Below are positions 24,646 to 31,573 of a stretch of DNA of 64,000 nucleotides, piece by piece. The stretch spans positions 5,263-69,262 of the forward strand of contig CAZBGU010000002.1 in NCBI GenBank assembly GCA_964491805.1, in the 5' to 3' direction. The translations under genes and the position numbers were made by a program. The notes beneath the pieces were generated by a model, which saw nothing but the letters and a program-made list of their open reading frames with translations, ran no database searches and was not told where the DNA came from. The stretch comes from UBA11704 sp964491805. GTDB lineage: Bacteria; Patescibacteriota; Minisyncoccia; Phycocordibacterales; UBA5272. The first letter of the stretch is position 1. The number at the start of each line of letters is the position of its first letter.

Positions 24646-25003
24646 AAAGTCGTTTAGTGCTTTCCTAACCGAGAATGCAGATCATATCCTTGGGCTTTGC
24701 CTTAAGGAAGGGTTTGAGTTCTCAGTGAAAGAAAGCTCGCGGTGCATAACCGTGCGGTGTACCATACCCAATGGTCATGTTCGATTTGTCGTCTTTGATG
24801 ATCATCGGATTGAGAACCCTCATGGCGGCAAACCGCACGTGTGCAACCAATGGCACAAAGTGGTTGGTGACCCTATTTCGTTTACGATGGGTAAAGAAGT
24901 CACTGATGCTTCACGGCTTCAGAACGTACTCCGAGCTACTGCCGTTATGTGTCTCACTCAAAGTGATGCATACAACGACATGAAAGCTCAAATCTTCCCT
25001 TAG
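24632..25003 (+). CDS. Orphan soluble protein, second gene of the unit
   Basis: 123 aa from ATG 24632, overlapping the previous gene by 14 bases. No family recognised. It has an N-terminal helix (FSAFLTENADHILGLCLKEG), beta strands (CITVRCTIPNGHVRFVVFDD) and a helical end. A terminator follows at once. The pair forms one of the isolated units with its own signals. Confidence 0.6.
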   Translation: MPTAEKSFSAFLTENADHILGLCLKEGFEFSVKESSRCITVRCTIPNGHVRFVVFDDHRIENPHGGKPHVCNQWHKVVGDPISFTMGKEVTDASRLQNVLRATAVMCLTQSDAYNDMKAQIFP

Positions 25004-25023
25004 TTAGGGTTTGTTCAACAACG

Positions 25024-25048
25024 AAGGCGTCCCGGTGACGCCTTTTCC
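25024..25048 (+). terminator. Terminator of the two-gene orphan unit
   Basis: AAGGCGTC / GACGCCTT stem with a CCGGT loop and a short T-tract. It lies just before the Shine-Dalgarno site of the next gene. Confidence 0.75.
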
Positions 25049-25062
25049 TTTAGGAGATAAAA

Positions 25063-25632
25063 ATGACTCATCACCGATTGTTCTTTAAAGCATTTCTCAT
25101 TCTCTACGGGGGATTTCTACTTGTACATGTTTGGGAAATGGGATTTGATTCGTGGCTACTTCTTGCAGGATTACTCGGTGGCATGGCAGTAGCTTTAATT
25201 GCCCATAAGGGGCATGGATACTTACCTTCGGTATTTCTGGTGGGACACATGCTCATTGAGTGGTATCACCATGCACTCCATGGAAACCACTACGACGGAG
25301 GTGAGATTACTTTCCACGGAATACACGCACTGCTTGATATGGTGTTTCTGTATGTGGAAGCAAAGGAACACTTCGGCAAGTATGCAATGCCTTTCCTCGG
25401 TGTAGTTATCACAACCCTTGTTGGTATCCTTGCTTTGAATTATGTGCCAGCGCAGCCGTCGTTTGCAATGTCTCCTCTTGTTGCCCAAGCGCTAGAAGTG
25501 CAGAAAGCAATCGGAGAACACCATTCACACGGAGGAGGAATACTGCATCATGCAGTTATCGGTGGAATGATTGGATGCGTGTTATCACACCTGTTTCTCG
25601 CTCCACGATGGAACCATTTTCACCAACACTGA
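25063..25632 (+). CDS. His-rich polytopic membrane protein
   Basis: 189 aa with about five helices. AGGAGA lies 5 bases before the ATG. Histidines are abundant at helix ends and loops: HKGHGY, EWYHHALHGNHYDGG, FHGIHALLD, EHHSHGGGILHHAV and a C-terminal HFHQH. A metal (Zn/Ni/Cu) transport or storage role would fit, and the Fur/YibE/F/CooC genes lie within 4 kb, but no family is recognised. Confidence 0.68.
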   Translation: MTHHRLFFKAFLILYGGFLLVHVWEMGFDSWLLLAGLLGGMAVALIAHKGHGYLPSVFLVGHMLIEWYHHALHGNHYDGGEITFHGIHALLDMVFLYVEAKEHFGKYAMPFLGVVITTLVGILALNYVPAQPSFAMSPLVAQALEVQKAIGEHHSHGGGILHHAVIGGMIGCVLSHLFLAPRWNHFHQH

Positions 25633-25650
25633 TAATAAATGAAGGACTTT

Positions 25651-25690
25651 ATCTCATAATACTGTAAAAGGTATTACGAGATTTTTTTTA
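25651..25690 (+). terminator. Terminator after the His-rich membrane protein
   Basis: 12-bp stem ATCTCATAATAC / GTATTACGAGAT (one mismatch), then a seven-T run. Confidence 0.85.
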
Positions 25691-25700
25691 TGTAAAATTA

Positions 25701-25741
25701 GTAGTAAAAAACACTATCTATTAGGTAGTGTTTTTTACTAC
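25701..25741. terminator. Bidirectional hairpin downstream of tRNA-Glu
   Basis: Perfect 16-bp stem GTAGTAAAAAACACTA / TAGTGTTTTTTACTAC. With T-runs inside both arms it can end the minus-strand tRNA-Glu transcript. Confidence 0.75.
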
Positions 25742-25774
25742 AGCTAACACCCTTCTAGTGCTAGCTGTTGAAGG

Positions 25775-25846
25775 TGACCTCACGGAGAATCGAACTCCGC
25801 TTCCAGGCATGAGAAGCCTGTGTCCTAGCCGATAGACGATGAGGCC
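25775..25846 (-). tRNA. tRNA-Glu (anticodon CTC)
   Basis: Minus-strand cloverleaf: acceptor GGCCTCA/TGAGGTC, anticodon stem CAGGC-TTCTCAT-GCCTG with anticodon CTC, T-arm CGGAG-TTCGATT-CTCCG, discriminator A. CCA is not encoded in full. Reads GAG codons. Unlike the other tRNA loci here, no tRNA-fragment mosaic follows. Confidence 0.92.
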
Positions 25847-26156
25847 AAATGGGCAGTGTGTAGTCAGTAGTTTGTAGCGCATAGAAGGGGGATTAAAACC
25901 ACTTAAAAACACGTATTTGGAATAATACCATAGTTTTTGTCCTTTTGCAAATTTGCTATATACAATAAGGTTTTATTGAAAATGACTATTGACAGTATAC
26001 GTACAAGCGTGTTGTAGTGCTTGACTTTTAATTTTAAAAGTGCTATAATTTCATTACACAATAACAAAGTGAAAAGTCAATAAATTACCAGTTAGGTATT
26101 TTATTTTTCACAAAAATTCCAGATATGATCCGTTGGTGAAGCGTAATCACCGCACT
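25847..26156. other. Gene-free stretch
   Basis: About 310 A+T-rich bases between the 5' end of tRNA-Glu and the muramidase-like gene. I see no ORF of note. CTTGACTTTTAATTTTAAAAGTGCTATAAT near 26020-26049 contains TTGACT and TATAAT (an apparent promoter), which leaves a leader of roughly 100 bases for the next gene. Confidence 0.5.
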
Positions 26157-26693
26157 ATGATACAAAAAATCTATAAAGTTACCCAGATACTTGCGTTTGT
26201 GCCATTCATGGCCATCCCGAGCGTTTCAGTAACTTCACATATCGGTTCGCTCGAGACAAAGCCTACAATAAAGGAAGTGGTTTCGGTTGAGGACATTCGT
26301 AAGGAACGAGCAGAAGCTATTAACAAGTTCTATAAAGAGCGTAATATGCCCCTCGCTGGTTCTGGTATGACATTTGTGCTTGTTGCCGAAAAGTATGGTC
26401 TTGATTGGAGACTCCTTCCAGCTATCGGTGTTCGAGAATCTTCTGGAGGTAAGGCTGCTTGTGGTTACAACGCTTTTGGGTGGGGGTCGTGTAAGCTTGG
26501 ACATAACTATAACAGTTATGAAGAGGCTATCGAAGCAATTGGTAAGAACTTAGGCGGTGCGAATAAGAATACTGCACGTTACTATGCAGGGAAGTCTACA
26601 GAGGAGAAATTGTATGCGTATAATGGATCTGTTGAGCCTCCATATATTGGCGAAGTGCTTGCGATCATGGATATGATTGACGACGTCGAGTAA
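26157..26693 (+). CDS. Secreted glucosaminidase/lysozyme-like peptidoglycan hydrolase
   Basis: 178 aa from ATG 26157 (24 bases into the open frame). An N-terminal hydrophobic segment (VTQILAFVPFMAIPSVSV) gives export. The catalytic part reads FVLVAEKYGLDWRLLPAIGV, RESSGGKAACGYNAFGWGSC and SYEEAIEAIGKNLGG, as in glucosaminidase/lysozyme-like domains with catalytic Glu at RESSGG. Likely acts on the cell wall, own or host. Ends with a strong terminator. Confidence 0.78.
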   Translation: MIQKIYKVTQILAFVPFMAIPSVSVTSHIGSLETKPTIKEVVSVEDIRKERAEAINKFYKERNMPLAGSGMTFVLVAEKYGLDWRLLPAIGVRESSGGKAACGYNAFGWGSCKLGHNYNSYEEAIEAIGKNLGGANKNTARYYAGKSTEEKLYAYNGSVEPPYIGEVLAIMDMIDDVE

Positions 26694-26709
26694 TTTAGTA
26701 TTTTGAAAT

Positions 26710-26747
26710 ACAAAAAGCAACTGCTTAATGCAGTTGCTTTTTGTATT
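26710..26747 (+). terminator. Terminator after the muramidase-like gene
   Basis: Perfect 16-bp stem TACAAAAAGCAACTGC / GCAGTTGCTTTTTGTA with a TTAAT loop. Confidence 0.88.
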
Positions 26748-26824
26748 CCGTATGGTAGTCTTCGTTTGGACTTGCTGTCAATTTTTGTCAGCAAGCGGCA
26801 TAATTCATCTCATAGAGATATCTC

Positions 26825-27190
26825 ATGGCAACTCGTGTTTCTTTTGTCCCTGTGGTGGTAGAGATCATTGATGTCCCTGTGACGGTAGTTGGTCCGGGCA
26901 TCGTGATTGATCTTGGTCAACCACCAGCTGATGAAGTGCTCAACCTCCTTGCGAGTGTCTTCCCTTGTGGATCTACTCCGATACCACAGGAAAGAGATAG
27001 TCTGGCGACCCCTCGGCATGCTCCTCAGGTTATCTGTACTGTCGTTGGGATCCAGGCGGTATTCGTACCTTTTGATGACAACCCTGCACCTCCGTGTGTC
27101 GTGTCTCCGCCACCTCGCAAGGTTGCTGAGTGGAAGATGCAGCAGTATCCTGGCCAATTCAAGGGCATGAGAGGGCAACGGAAGAGGTAG
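26825..27190 (+). CDS. Orphan protein, G+C-rich unit
   Basis: 121 aa, unrecognised. The first half is Val/Pro-rich beta-like sequence (VVVEIIDVPVTVVGPGIVID); the end is basic (MQQYPGQFKGMRGQRKR), suggesting nucleic-acid contact. A 10-bp imperfect inverted repeat (26771-26795) and a CATAAT box precede it. Codons prefer G/C at the third position and a private terminator follows, as in the other insert-like units. Confidence 0.58.
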   Translation: MATRVSFVPVVVEIIDVPVTVVGPGIVIDLGQPPADEVLNLLASVFPCGSTPIPQERDSLATPRHAPQVICTVVGIQAVFVPFDDNPAPPCVVSPPPRKVAEWKMQQYPGQFKGMRGQRKR

Positions 27191-27208
27191 TTGTCGGCAT
27201 CAGAATCA

Positions 27209-27236
27209 AGAACCCCGCGGCGTGCGCGGGGTCTTG
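27209..27236 (+). terminator. Terminator of the 26.8-kb orphan unit
   Basis: ACCCCGCG / CGCGGGGT stem with a GCGTG loop, extended by AAG...CTT. Confidence 0.82.
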
Positions 27237-27259
27237 TACTTTATTTGTTACTGATTATG

Positions 27260-27568
27260 TTATTCAGGTTTTTTATCGATTTTGTTGATTGGGCTTTTTA
27301 CAAACACAAAGTAGACAACTGCAAGCACTGCAACAAAGTCAATAAGGCTCGAGATGAACGCTCCATATTTAAAAGTGATTTGAGTAAGCGGTACGGTATA
27401 TTCCATCGCAGAAAGGTTACCTGCAGCACCAGTGACTGCACCAATAAGCGGATTGAGAAGATTGTCGACAATACTGGTAACGAGTTTTGTGACCGCTCCT
27501 CCCATGATAATACCTACAGCAAGTCCGAGTACACCTTTTTCACGAATAAATGCAATAAATTCTTTCAT
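27260..27568 (-). CDS. mscL: Large-conductance mechanosensitive channel
   Basis: 102 aa, short but complete. It opens under membrane tension to release solutes on osmotic down-shock. The start MKEFIAFIREKGVLGLAVGI with IMGGAVTKLVTSIVDNLLNP is the TM1 signature; TM2 is IDFVAVLAVVYFVFV, followed by a short basic end. Single-gene unit. Confidence 0.95.
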   Translation of the reverse strand: MKEFIAFIREKGVLGLAVGIIMGGAVTKLVTSIVDNLLNPLIGAVTGAAGNLSAMEYTVPLTQITFKYGAFISSLIDFVAVLAVVYFVFVKSPINKIDKKPE

Positions 27569-27658
27569 ATATTTTTATTTATGTATATAGTATTAAGTAT
27601 AACAAAACAATACATACAAAGATAGAAAATGAATATAAAATATGGTAGAATCATTAGG

Positions 27659-27866
27659 CGAATGATGAAAATAAATAGTGTAAACTATTCAAGTGAGTAT
27701 ACGGTTTGTGGGTGAACAAAATAATAAAACGGAGATGTGGCTCGAGGTGCTTTGAGCACCGAAGACATCATGAGTCAGCAGACGAATGATGAAAATAAAT
27801 AGTGTAAACTATTCAAGTGAGTATACGGTTTGTGGGTGAACAAAATAATAAAACGGAGATGTGGCT
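27659..27866 (+). repeat. 84-bp direct repeat reaching into tRNA-Ser
   Basis: Identical copies at 27659-27742 and 27783-27866 (offset 124). Each contains the upstream region and the first 12 bases of the tRNA-Ser gene (GGAGATGTGGCT). The first copy then departs into a 40-base stretch with a GGTGCT/AGCACC hairpin, so it is a tRNA-Ser 5' fragment with its promoter. The second copy runs into the complete gene. Confidence 0.9.
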
Positions 27867-27942
27867 GAGCTGGTCGAAGGCACCTCACTGCTAACGAGGC
27901 AGGGTAGTAATACCCTCATGGGTTCGAATCCCATCGTCTCCG
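27855..27942 (+). tRNA. tRNA-Ser (anticodon GCT)
   Basis: Class II cloverleaf: acceptor GGAGATG/CGTCTCC (one G-U), loop CTGCTAA giving anticodon GCT, a long variable arm (GGGTAGTAATACCC), T-arm ATGGG-TTCGAAT-CCCAT, discriminator G. Reads AGC/AGU. The anticodon stem has four pairs plus an A-C mismatch next to the loop. CCA is not encoded. Confidence 0.92.
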
Positions 27943-27979
27943 CAAAATAATGAATCCAAAGTGAAAGCTTCGGGTGATT

Positions 27980-28139
27980 ATATTTTGCGAGAGACGATGG
28001 GATTCGAACTGAACCCGACACGAAGTCCGTTTTGTACTCAAAACGGGGAGGGTGAAGCTTAGGCGAAAGTTAGGAGATTTTGTTTGAGCGCTTTGCGCGA
28101 AGAAGAAAATCCCTAACAATCGCCGAATCCCATCGTCTT
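27980..28139 (+). repeat. tRNA-tail element E1 (downstream of tRNA-Ser GCT)
   Basis: Begins with an inverted copy of the tRNA-Ser 3' end (27980-28009: ...GAGACGATGGGATTCGAAC) and ends with a direct copy (28124-28139: CGAATCCCATCGTCTT), so the two form terminal inverted repeats. Inside: hairpin CCGTTTTG-TACT-CAAAACGG (28027-28046) and a longer imperfect stem (about 28061-28122) capped by GCGC-TTT-GCGC. No ORF. See the finding on tRNA-tail elements. Confidence 0.8.
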
Positions 28140-28181
28140 AATGTCTGGAGTCAGTCCTCTTCCCTATCCTTCCTTTAGGAG

Positions 28182-28187
28182 TATACT
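28182..28187 (+). promoter_or_regulatory. -10 box 8 bases before a start codon
   Basis: TATACT ends 8 bases before ATG 28196; an example of the leaderless arrangement common in this window. Confidence 0.55.
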
Positions 28188-28195
28188 TAAACTAT

Positions 28196-28660
28196 ATGCG
28201 GTATCCTCCGATGAATTCAGTGACTGCCATGTACTGGACTTCACTTGAACATGACGCCTTATATGAGGCGAAAAGTATTGCTGATATCTATACTATTGCA
28301 AAAGTAGTGCTTGATCGTATGCCAGATCATCTTGCTCAAGTTTGTGGTCCAATTACAAGCGGTGGTGTTGGGTCAGTAGAAGGGAACCTACAACTTCTTA
28401 ATGAAAAAATAGCACAGCTTCAAGCAGAGGAGGTTGCGGTTTTTGATCAAATGCCCTACGAAGAAACGATACATCGTGTGCGTAATGATCCTACGCTTAT
28501 GCAAACATACGAACATGTATTGTCAGATTTTTATGAGCAGCTTTTTCTTTCTGGTAAAATCACTGCACTCTACTTTATGTCTGGGTGGGAAAGTTCACGA
28601 GGTGCATGTTGGGAACATGAAAAAGCTAAGGAGTACGGTTTTGACATTAAGTATCTTTGA
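28196..28660 (+). CDS. Nucleoside 2-deoxyribosyltransferase-like protein
   Basis: 154 aa. CGPITSGGVGSVEGNL near residue 50 and the C-terminal GWESSRGACWEHEKAKEYG fit the pattern of nucleoside deoxyribosyltransferase/DUF4406-like folds, in which a Glu (VFDQMPYEE region) attacks the nucleoside. Assignment is by eye. It sits alone between tRNA-tail element E1 and tRNA-Ser(ACT), and so may be a cargo gene of the tRNA region, like the deaminase-type gene at 63 kb. Confidence 0.55.
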   Translation: MRYPPMNSVTAMYWTSLEHDALYEAKSIADIYTIAKVVLDRMPDHLAQVCGPITSGGVGSVEGNLQLLNEKIAQLQAEEVAVFDQMPYEETIHRVRNDPTLMQTYEHVLSDFYEQLFLSGKITALYFMSGWESSRGACWEHEKAKEYGFDIKYL

Positions 28661-28742
28661 TGTGAATATAAATATCAAAATATTGATCATAGTTTTAAAT
28701 GTGTGACTACTTAAATCTTTTTGTGTATACTAGGTTGAATTT

Positions 28743-28830
28743 GGAGGATTGGATGAGTGGCTTAAATCAACGGTTTACTAAACCGTCGACCGGTTTACCC
28801 GGTCCGTGAGTTCGAATCTCACATCCTCCG
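28743..28830 (+). tRNA. tRNA-Ser with anticodon ACT (unusual)
   Basis: Class II cloverleaf with perfect acceptor GGAGGAT/ATCCTCC, discriminator G, long variable arm (GACCGG-TTTACC-CGGTC type), T-arm GTGAG-TTCGAAT-CTCAC, and anticodon stem ACGGT/ACCGT around TTACTAA. The loop gives anticodon ACT with A at position 34, instead of the usual GCT that is already encoded 0.9 kb upstream. Variable arm and discriminator G support serine identity. Confidence 0.82.
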
Positions 28831-28834
28831 CATT

Positions 28835-28873
28835 AAAAGAAAAACAGAGCTTCTTGCTCTGTTTTTCTTTTGA
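28835..28873 (+). terminator. Terminator directly after tRNA-Ser(ACT)
   Basis: Perfect 16-bp stem AAAAGAAAAACAGAGC / GCTCTGTTTTTCTTTT with a TTCTT loop. Confidence 0.9.
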
Positions 28874-28876
28874 CTA

Positions 28877-28991
28877 CGAGGCACAGTAGCAAGCCACCTG
28901 CGTGGCTTGCGTGAGATGAGAATAGGGCTCGCGAAACTATCTCTGACGAACGAAGTGAGGAAGTAGTTTTGTGAGCGAATCCCACATCCTC
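28877..28991 (+). repeat. tRNA-tail element E2 (downstream of tRNA-Ser ACT)
   Basis: A degraded inverted copy of the tRNA 3' end (GAGG...GTGAGAT...GAATAGG) is split by a perfect 9-bp hairpin GCAAGCCAC-CTGC-GTGGCTTGC (28889-28910). Next comes a long stem GCTCGCGAAACTA / TAGTTTTGTGAGC that pairs fully only with G-U pairs. The shared word CGAACGAAGTGAGGA (28947-28961) follows, then a direct tail copy CGAATCCCACATCCTC (28976-28991). No ORF. Confidence 0.8.
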
Positions 28992-29099
28992 ATTTTTGTT
29001 GTTTGTACGAAAACTTTGCAGAGGTCAACACTAAAGGGGTTCATAAGTGAGGCGTTACTCTAAATACACTTGTTTTACAAGTGTTAATGTACGTAAGTA

Positions 29100-29150
29100 T
29101 TGACATACTGGTACAAGTATGATACTATTATATAGTCAGTCTGACTATAT
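29100..29150 (+). promoter_or_regulatory. Sigma-70-type promoter with overlapping palindromic operator
   Basis: TTGACA (29100-29105), 17-base spacer, TACTAT (29123-29128): the best consensus promoter in the window. Two bases on begins a perfect palindrome ATATAGTCAG-T-CTGACTATAT (29130-29150), placed over the expected transcription start. Upstream is another inverted repeat ACACTTG-N5-CAAGTGT (29066-29084). Suggests repressor control of the gene at 29198. Confidence 0.8.
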
Positions 29151-29197
29151 TTCGCGTGTGCGAAATGAATTGTCCTTTACTTCATGTGAGGTTACTA

Positions 29198-29704
29198 ATG
29201 AACACGACTTTTGCAAACTTTGCAGTTTTCGCCCTCCCTGTCTTCTTCGTTGCCACCCTGGTTCTTGCGGGTGTCATCAAGATTGGCAGGAAGAACTTCC
29301 GCGAAATCGTCACCCAGCGTGACAGCTATCGGGAGTCCTCGAGAGAGTACTTCAACATGTACGCCGCAGAAAAAGCAAAGCCTGAACGTGTCCTCTGCCG
29401 AGTGATTGGTGTGAGGTTCGGCAGGTATGAACATGACGATGTTCGGTATGGTTACTATGTGTGGCTCGGCGTGAAAACCGATCAAGAAGGGGTGACAACG
29501 CTCCTTCCGACCAACCGGAACATCGTGCGGCTCGACAACTCGCAGCTTCCCAAGGACTACTTGGGGTGCCCGAAATGGCACTACGTCACGGGTCTTCCGA
29601 ATTCCATCGTCATGCTTGGTGAGACCTTCACGCTTCTTGACGAAGAAGGGTCGCACGGAGACTGCTGCAAGGCAACACATTTGGCGACAGGATTGCAGGC
29701 CTAA
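29198..29704 (+). CDS. Membrane-anchored orphan protein, G+C-rich unit
   Basis: 168 aa from ATG 29198, with GTGAGG 8 bases upstream as ribosome site; the in-frame start at 29156 lacks one. One N-terminal helix (FAVFALPVFFVATLVLAGVI) anchors a soluble domain: a charged helix (REIVTQRDSYRESSREYF), then beta-rich sequence (CRVIGVRFGRYEHDD). No family recognised. Codon use (C-ending) and its own promoter, operator and terminator set it apart from the neighbours. Confidence 0.65.
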   Translation: MNTTFANFAVFALPVFFVATLVLAGVIKIGRKNFREIVTQRDSYRESSREYFNMYAAEKAKPERVLCRVIGVRFGRYEHDDVRYGYYVWLGVKTDQEGVTTLLPTNRNIVRLDNSQLPKDYLGCPKWHYVTGLPNSIVMLGETFTLLDEEGSHGDCCKATHLATGLQA

Positions 29705-29727
29705 AATCTGTAGACTAGGCAAAATAC

Positions 29728-29766
29728 GCACCCACGAGGCACCCGCTTCAGTGGGTGCTTCTTCAT
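29728..29766 (+). terminator. Terminator of the 29.2-kb unit
   Basis: GCACCCAC (29728-29735) or GCACCC (29739-29744) can pair with GTGGGTGC (29751-29758), then TTCTTC. Two alternative stems exist. Confidence 0.72.
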
Positions 29767-29825
29767 TGCAGTGCTCATTGTATTAATGTTAATAGAAATA
29801 AAAACTCATATCTTTATGGTAACTG

Positions 29826-29984
29826 GTGAAATGTCCTATTGTGGTGACGGGGTACATACTCAAAGAGTTGGATGCACAAAATTTAGCACTAAAGGGGTTC
29901 CGTTCTGGAGTGTTAGAATGTATTGATATGACAAGTGGGTTCCAACTTCACCATACAAGTGAAGTGGGGCGGTGTATGATCTGA
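29826..29984 (+). CDS. Possible 52-aa peptide or gene remnant
   Basis: GTG 29826 opens a frame reading KCPIVVTGYILKELDAQNLA, then GFRSGVLECIDMTSGF, ending at TGA 29982. The sequence looks protein-like rather than random, but has no ribosome site and no recognised family. It may be a leftover of a longer gene. The rest of 29705-30025 shows nothing else. Confidence 0.25.
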   Translation: MKCPIVVTGYILKELDAQNLALKGFRSGVLECIDMTSGFQLHHTSEVGRCMI

Positions 29985-30025
29985 AAATGTGACAATCTTT
30001 GCTATCTTTTTAGTCAGAGAGTAGA

Positions 30026-31516
30026 ATGGGTTATATGAAGTTATCAATGTATATCGTCGTTCTATTGTTAGTCTTATTATATTCTTTTCCGTCTGCTTTT
30101 GCTTCTGTCTTTAACACTAATCTTACACTAGGCTCCCGTGGTTCTGAAGTAAAAAAGATGCATGATTTTCTTTCTTCACAGGGTCTGCTTGTGGGGTCGT
30201 CAACGACATATTTTGGTCAACAATCAAAAAAGTCTGTTCAGTTATTCCAAAAGAAAAATAACATTCCTGTTAGCGGCTCTTGGTTCTTTGCAACTCGACA
30301 AAAGGCGAATGCAATAGTGCAAGCAAGCAATCAGGTGGAGGCGTCTACTGGTACTCCAATGTCCTTGGCAATTTCTAGTATAAAAGTTGCCAATCCAACA
30401 AATACCACAATCGCTGCGACCAAGAATGTTACTCTGACTGTCAAGACTGTTGGGTATGGGTATGTGCTCTCCCCAGACTATGGCTTTACTTGTTATGATA
30501 ATGATTCGTGTACAAAAAATATTCTGCGCAATAACAGTATTACTCTAACAGCAACTCCTAAAGAAGGGTATGTTGTGCAAGGTTGGTCAGAAGCACAATG
30601 TGGAACTTCGCTTACATGTACAGTAAAAATGATCGAAGATACTACTGTGTATGCACGGTTCGAAGTTAAAAAACTTTTCAAACCCACAGGAAATATTGCA
30701 CGTAATCATCCGAATGATGTTTGTTATATTCAGTTCGGAGAGGATGTGTGCCATCTTCGATTTACGTGGACAAATAATAGCGGTCTTGATATGACGATAA
30801 AAAGTGACGAAGATGAGTACTACCTCTCGGTCAAAGATCATCTCAACAGTGGTTGGCAAACATCTGATTTTGATCCTGATGATGTTGCTAAGGCAGAGGC
30901 AGAAAACGTCTCTGGGCCTGTGTATTTTGACTTATTCCAAGGAACGCACAAGATGACCCTAAAGAGTCATGATCAAATTCTCGATACTGTTGTTGTGGAT
31001 GTAAAATGTGATCCAGGAACTCTATGGGATGGGACGAAATGCTGGGAAAAAGACGCGAAGAGACTTTATATCTTTAAGGCACAAGGGGGAGTCGTTAAGT
31101 CGATACCTTCGAGGTTGAATTGTGGCTATAACCCAGAGGTGTGCACTGCGGGATTTTCGAATAACTCGAAAGTTGTCCTAACAGCTAGTGTATTACCAGG
31201 TTATACATTCAGTGGGTGGTATGGTGATTGTTCTGGTATAGATAAAACGTGTATATTACAGATGGACAAAGATAAAACAGTTGGTTTGTATGTTTCTGGA
31301 TCGGCGCGTAGCATGACAGAGTTACTGCCAGCAACATCATCTTTGACGAGCACTCCAGTTGCTGGATGTATCCCTAACTGGAAGTGCGATGGGTGGGGTA
31401 AGTGTCTTGGTCTAACATTGAAGCGATCATGTTATGATCTTAACGCTTGTAATTCTTTAGTGAATAAGCCAACCACACAAGTTAGGTGTGAACCACAAAC
31501 AAGCACTCTACGATAA
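30026..31516 (+). CDS. Secreted peptidoglycan-binding protein with InlB-type repeats
   Basis: 496 aa. Signal peptide (LSMYIVVLLLVLLYSFPSAF), then a PG_binding_1 domain at residues 30-90 (LGSRGSEVKKMHDFLSSQG, KKSVQLFQKKNNIPVSGSW). Two divergent InlB B-type/Flg_new-like repeats follow (YVVQGWSEAQCGTSLTC near 180; YTFSGWYGDCSGIDKTC near 395), both with Cys pairs for disulfides. The C-terminus has a Cys/Trp-rich module (CIPNWKCDGWGKCLGL) like thrombospondin-type or CXXW motifs. Probably attached to the wall and facing outward; a host- or surface-contact role is inference. Confidence 0.82.
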   Translation: MGYMKLSMYIVVLLLVLLYSFPSAFASVFNTNLTLGSRGSEVKKMHDFLSSQGLLVGSSTTYFGQQSKKSVQLFQKKNNIPVSGSWFFATRQKANAIVQASNQVEASTGTPMSLAISSIKVANPTNTTIAATKNVTLTVKTVGYGYVLSPDYGFTCYDNDSCTKNILRNNSITLTATPKEGYVVQGWSEAQCGTSLTCTVKMIEDTTVYARFEVKKLFKPTGNIARNHPNDVCYIQFGEDVCHLRFTWTNNSGLDMTIKSDEDEYYLSVKDHLNSGWQTSDFDPDDVAKAEAENVSGPVYFDLFQGTHKMTLKSHDQILDTVVVDVKCDPGTLWDGTKCWEKDAKRLYIFKAQGGVVKSIPSRLNCGYNPEVCTAGFSNNSKVVLTASVLPGYTFSGWYGDCSGIDKTCILQMDKDKTVGLYVSGSARSMTELLPATSSLTSTPVAGCIPNWKCDGWGKCLGLTLKRSCYDLNACNSLVNKPTTQVRCEPQTSTLR

Positions 31517-31573
31517 TTTCTTATATTGTCAGAGTGTTGTTTGTGGTGTGATATTTTTGTAAGATTTTATTGT

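Noticed and set aside
27659..28995. Possible CRISPR array because of repeats and hairpins
   Set aside because: Only two copies of an 84-bp repeat with no regular spacers or cas genes; they are tRNA promoter and tRNA fragments.
29029..29900. 14-base direct repeat CACTAAAGGGGTTC at 29029-29042 and 29887-29900, flanking the 29.2-kb unit
   Set aside because: Matches of 14 bases are expected by chance several times in 64 kb, and no extension or terminal structure is seen; not claimed as attachment sites.
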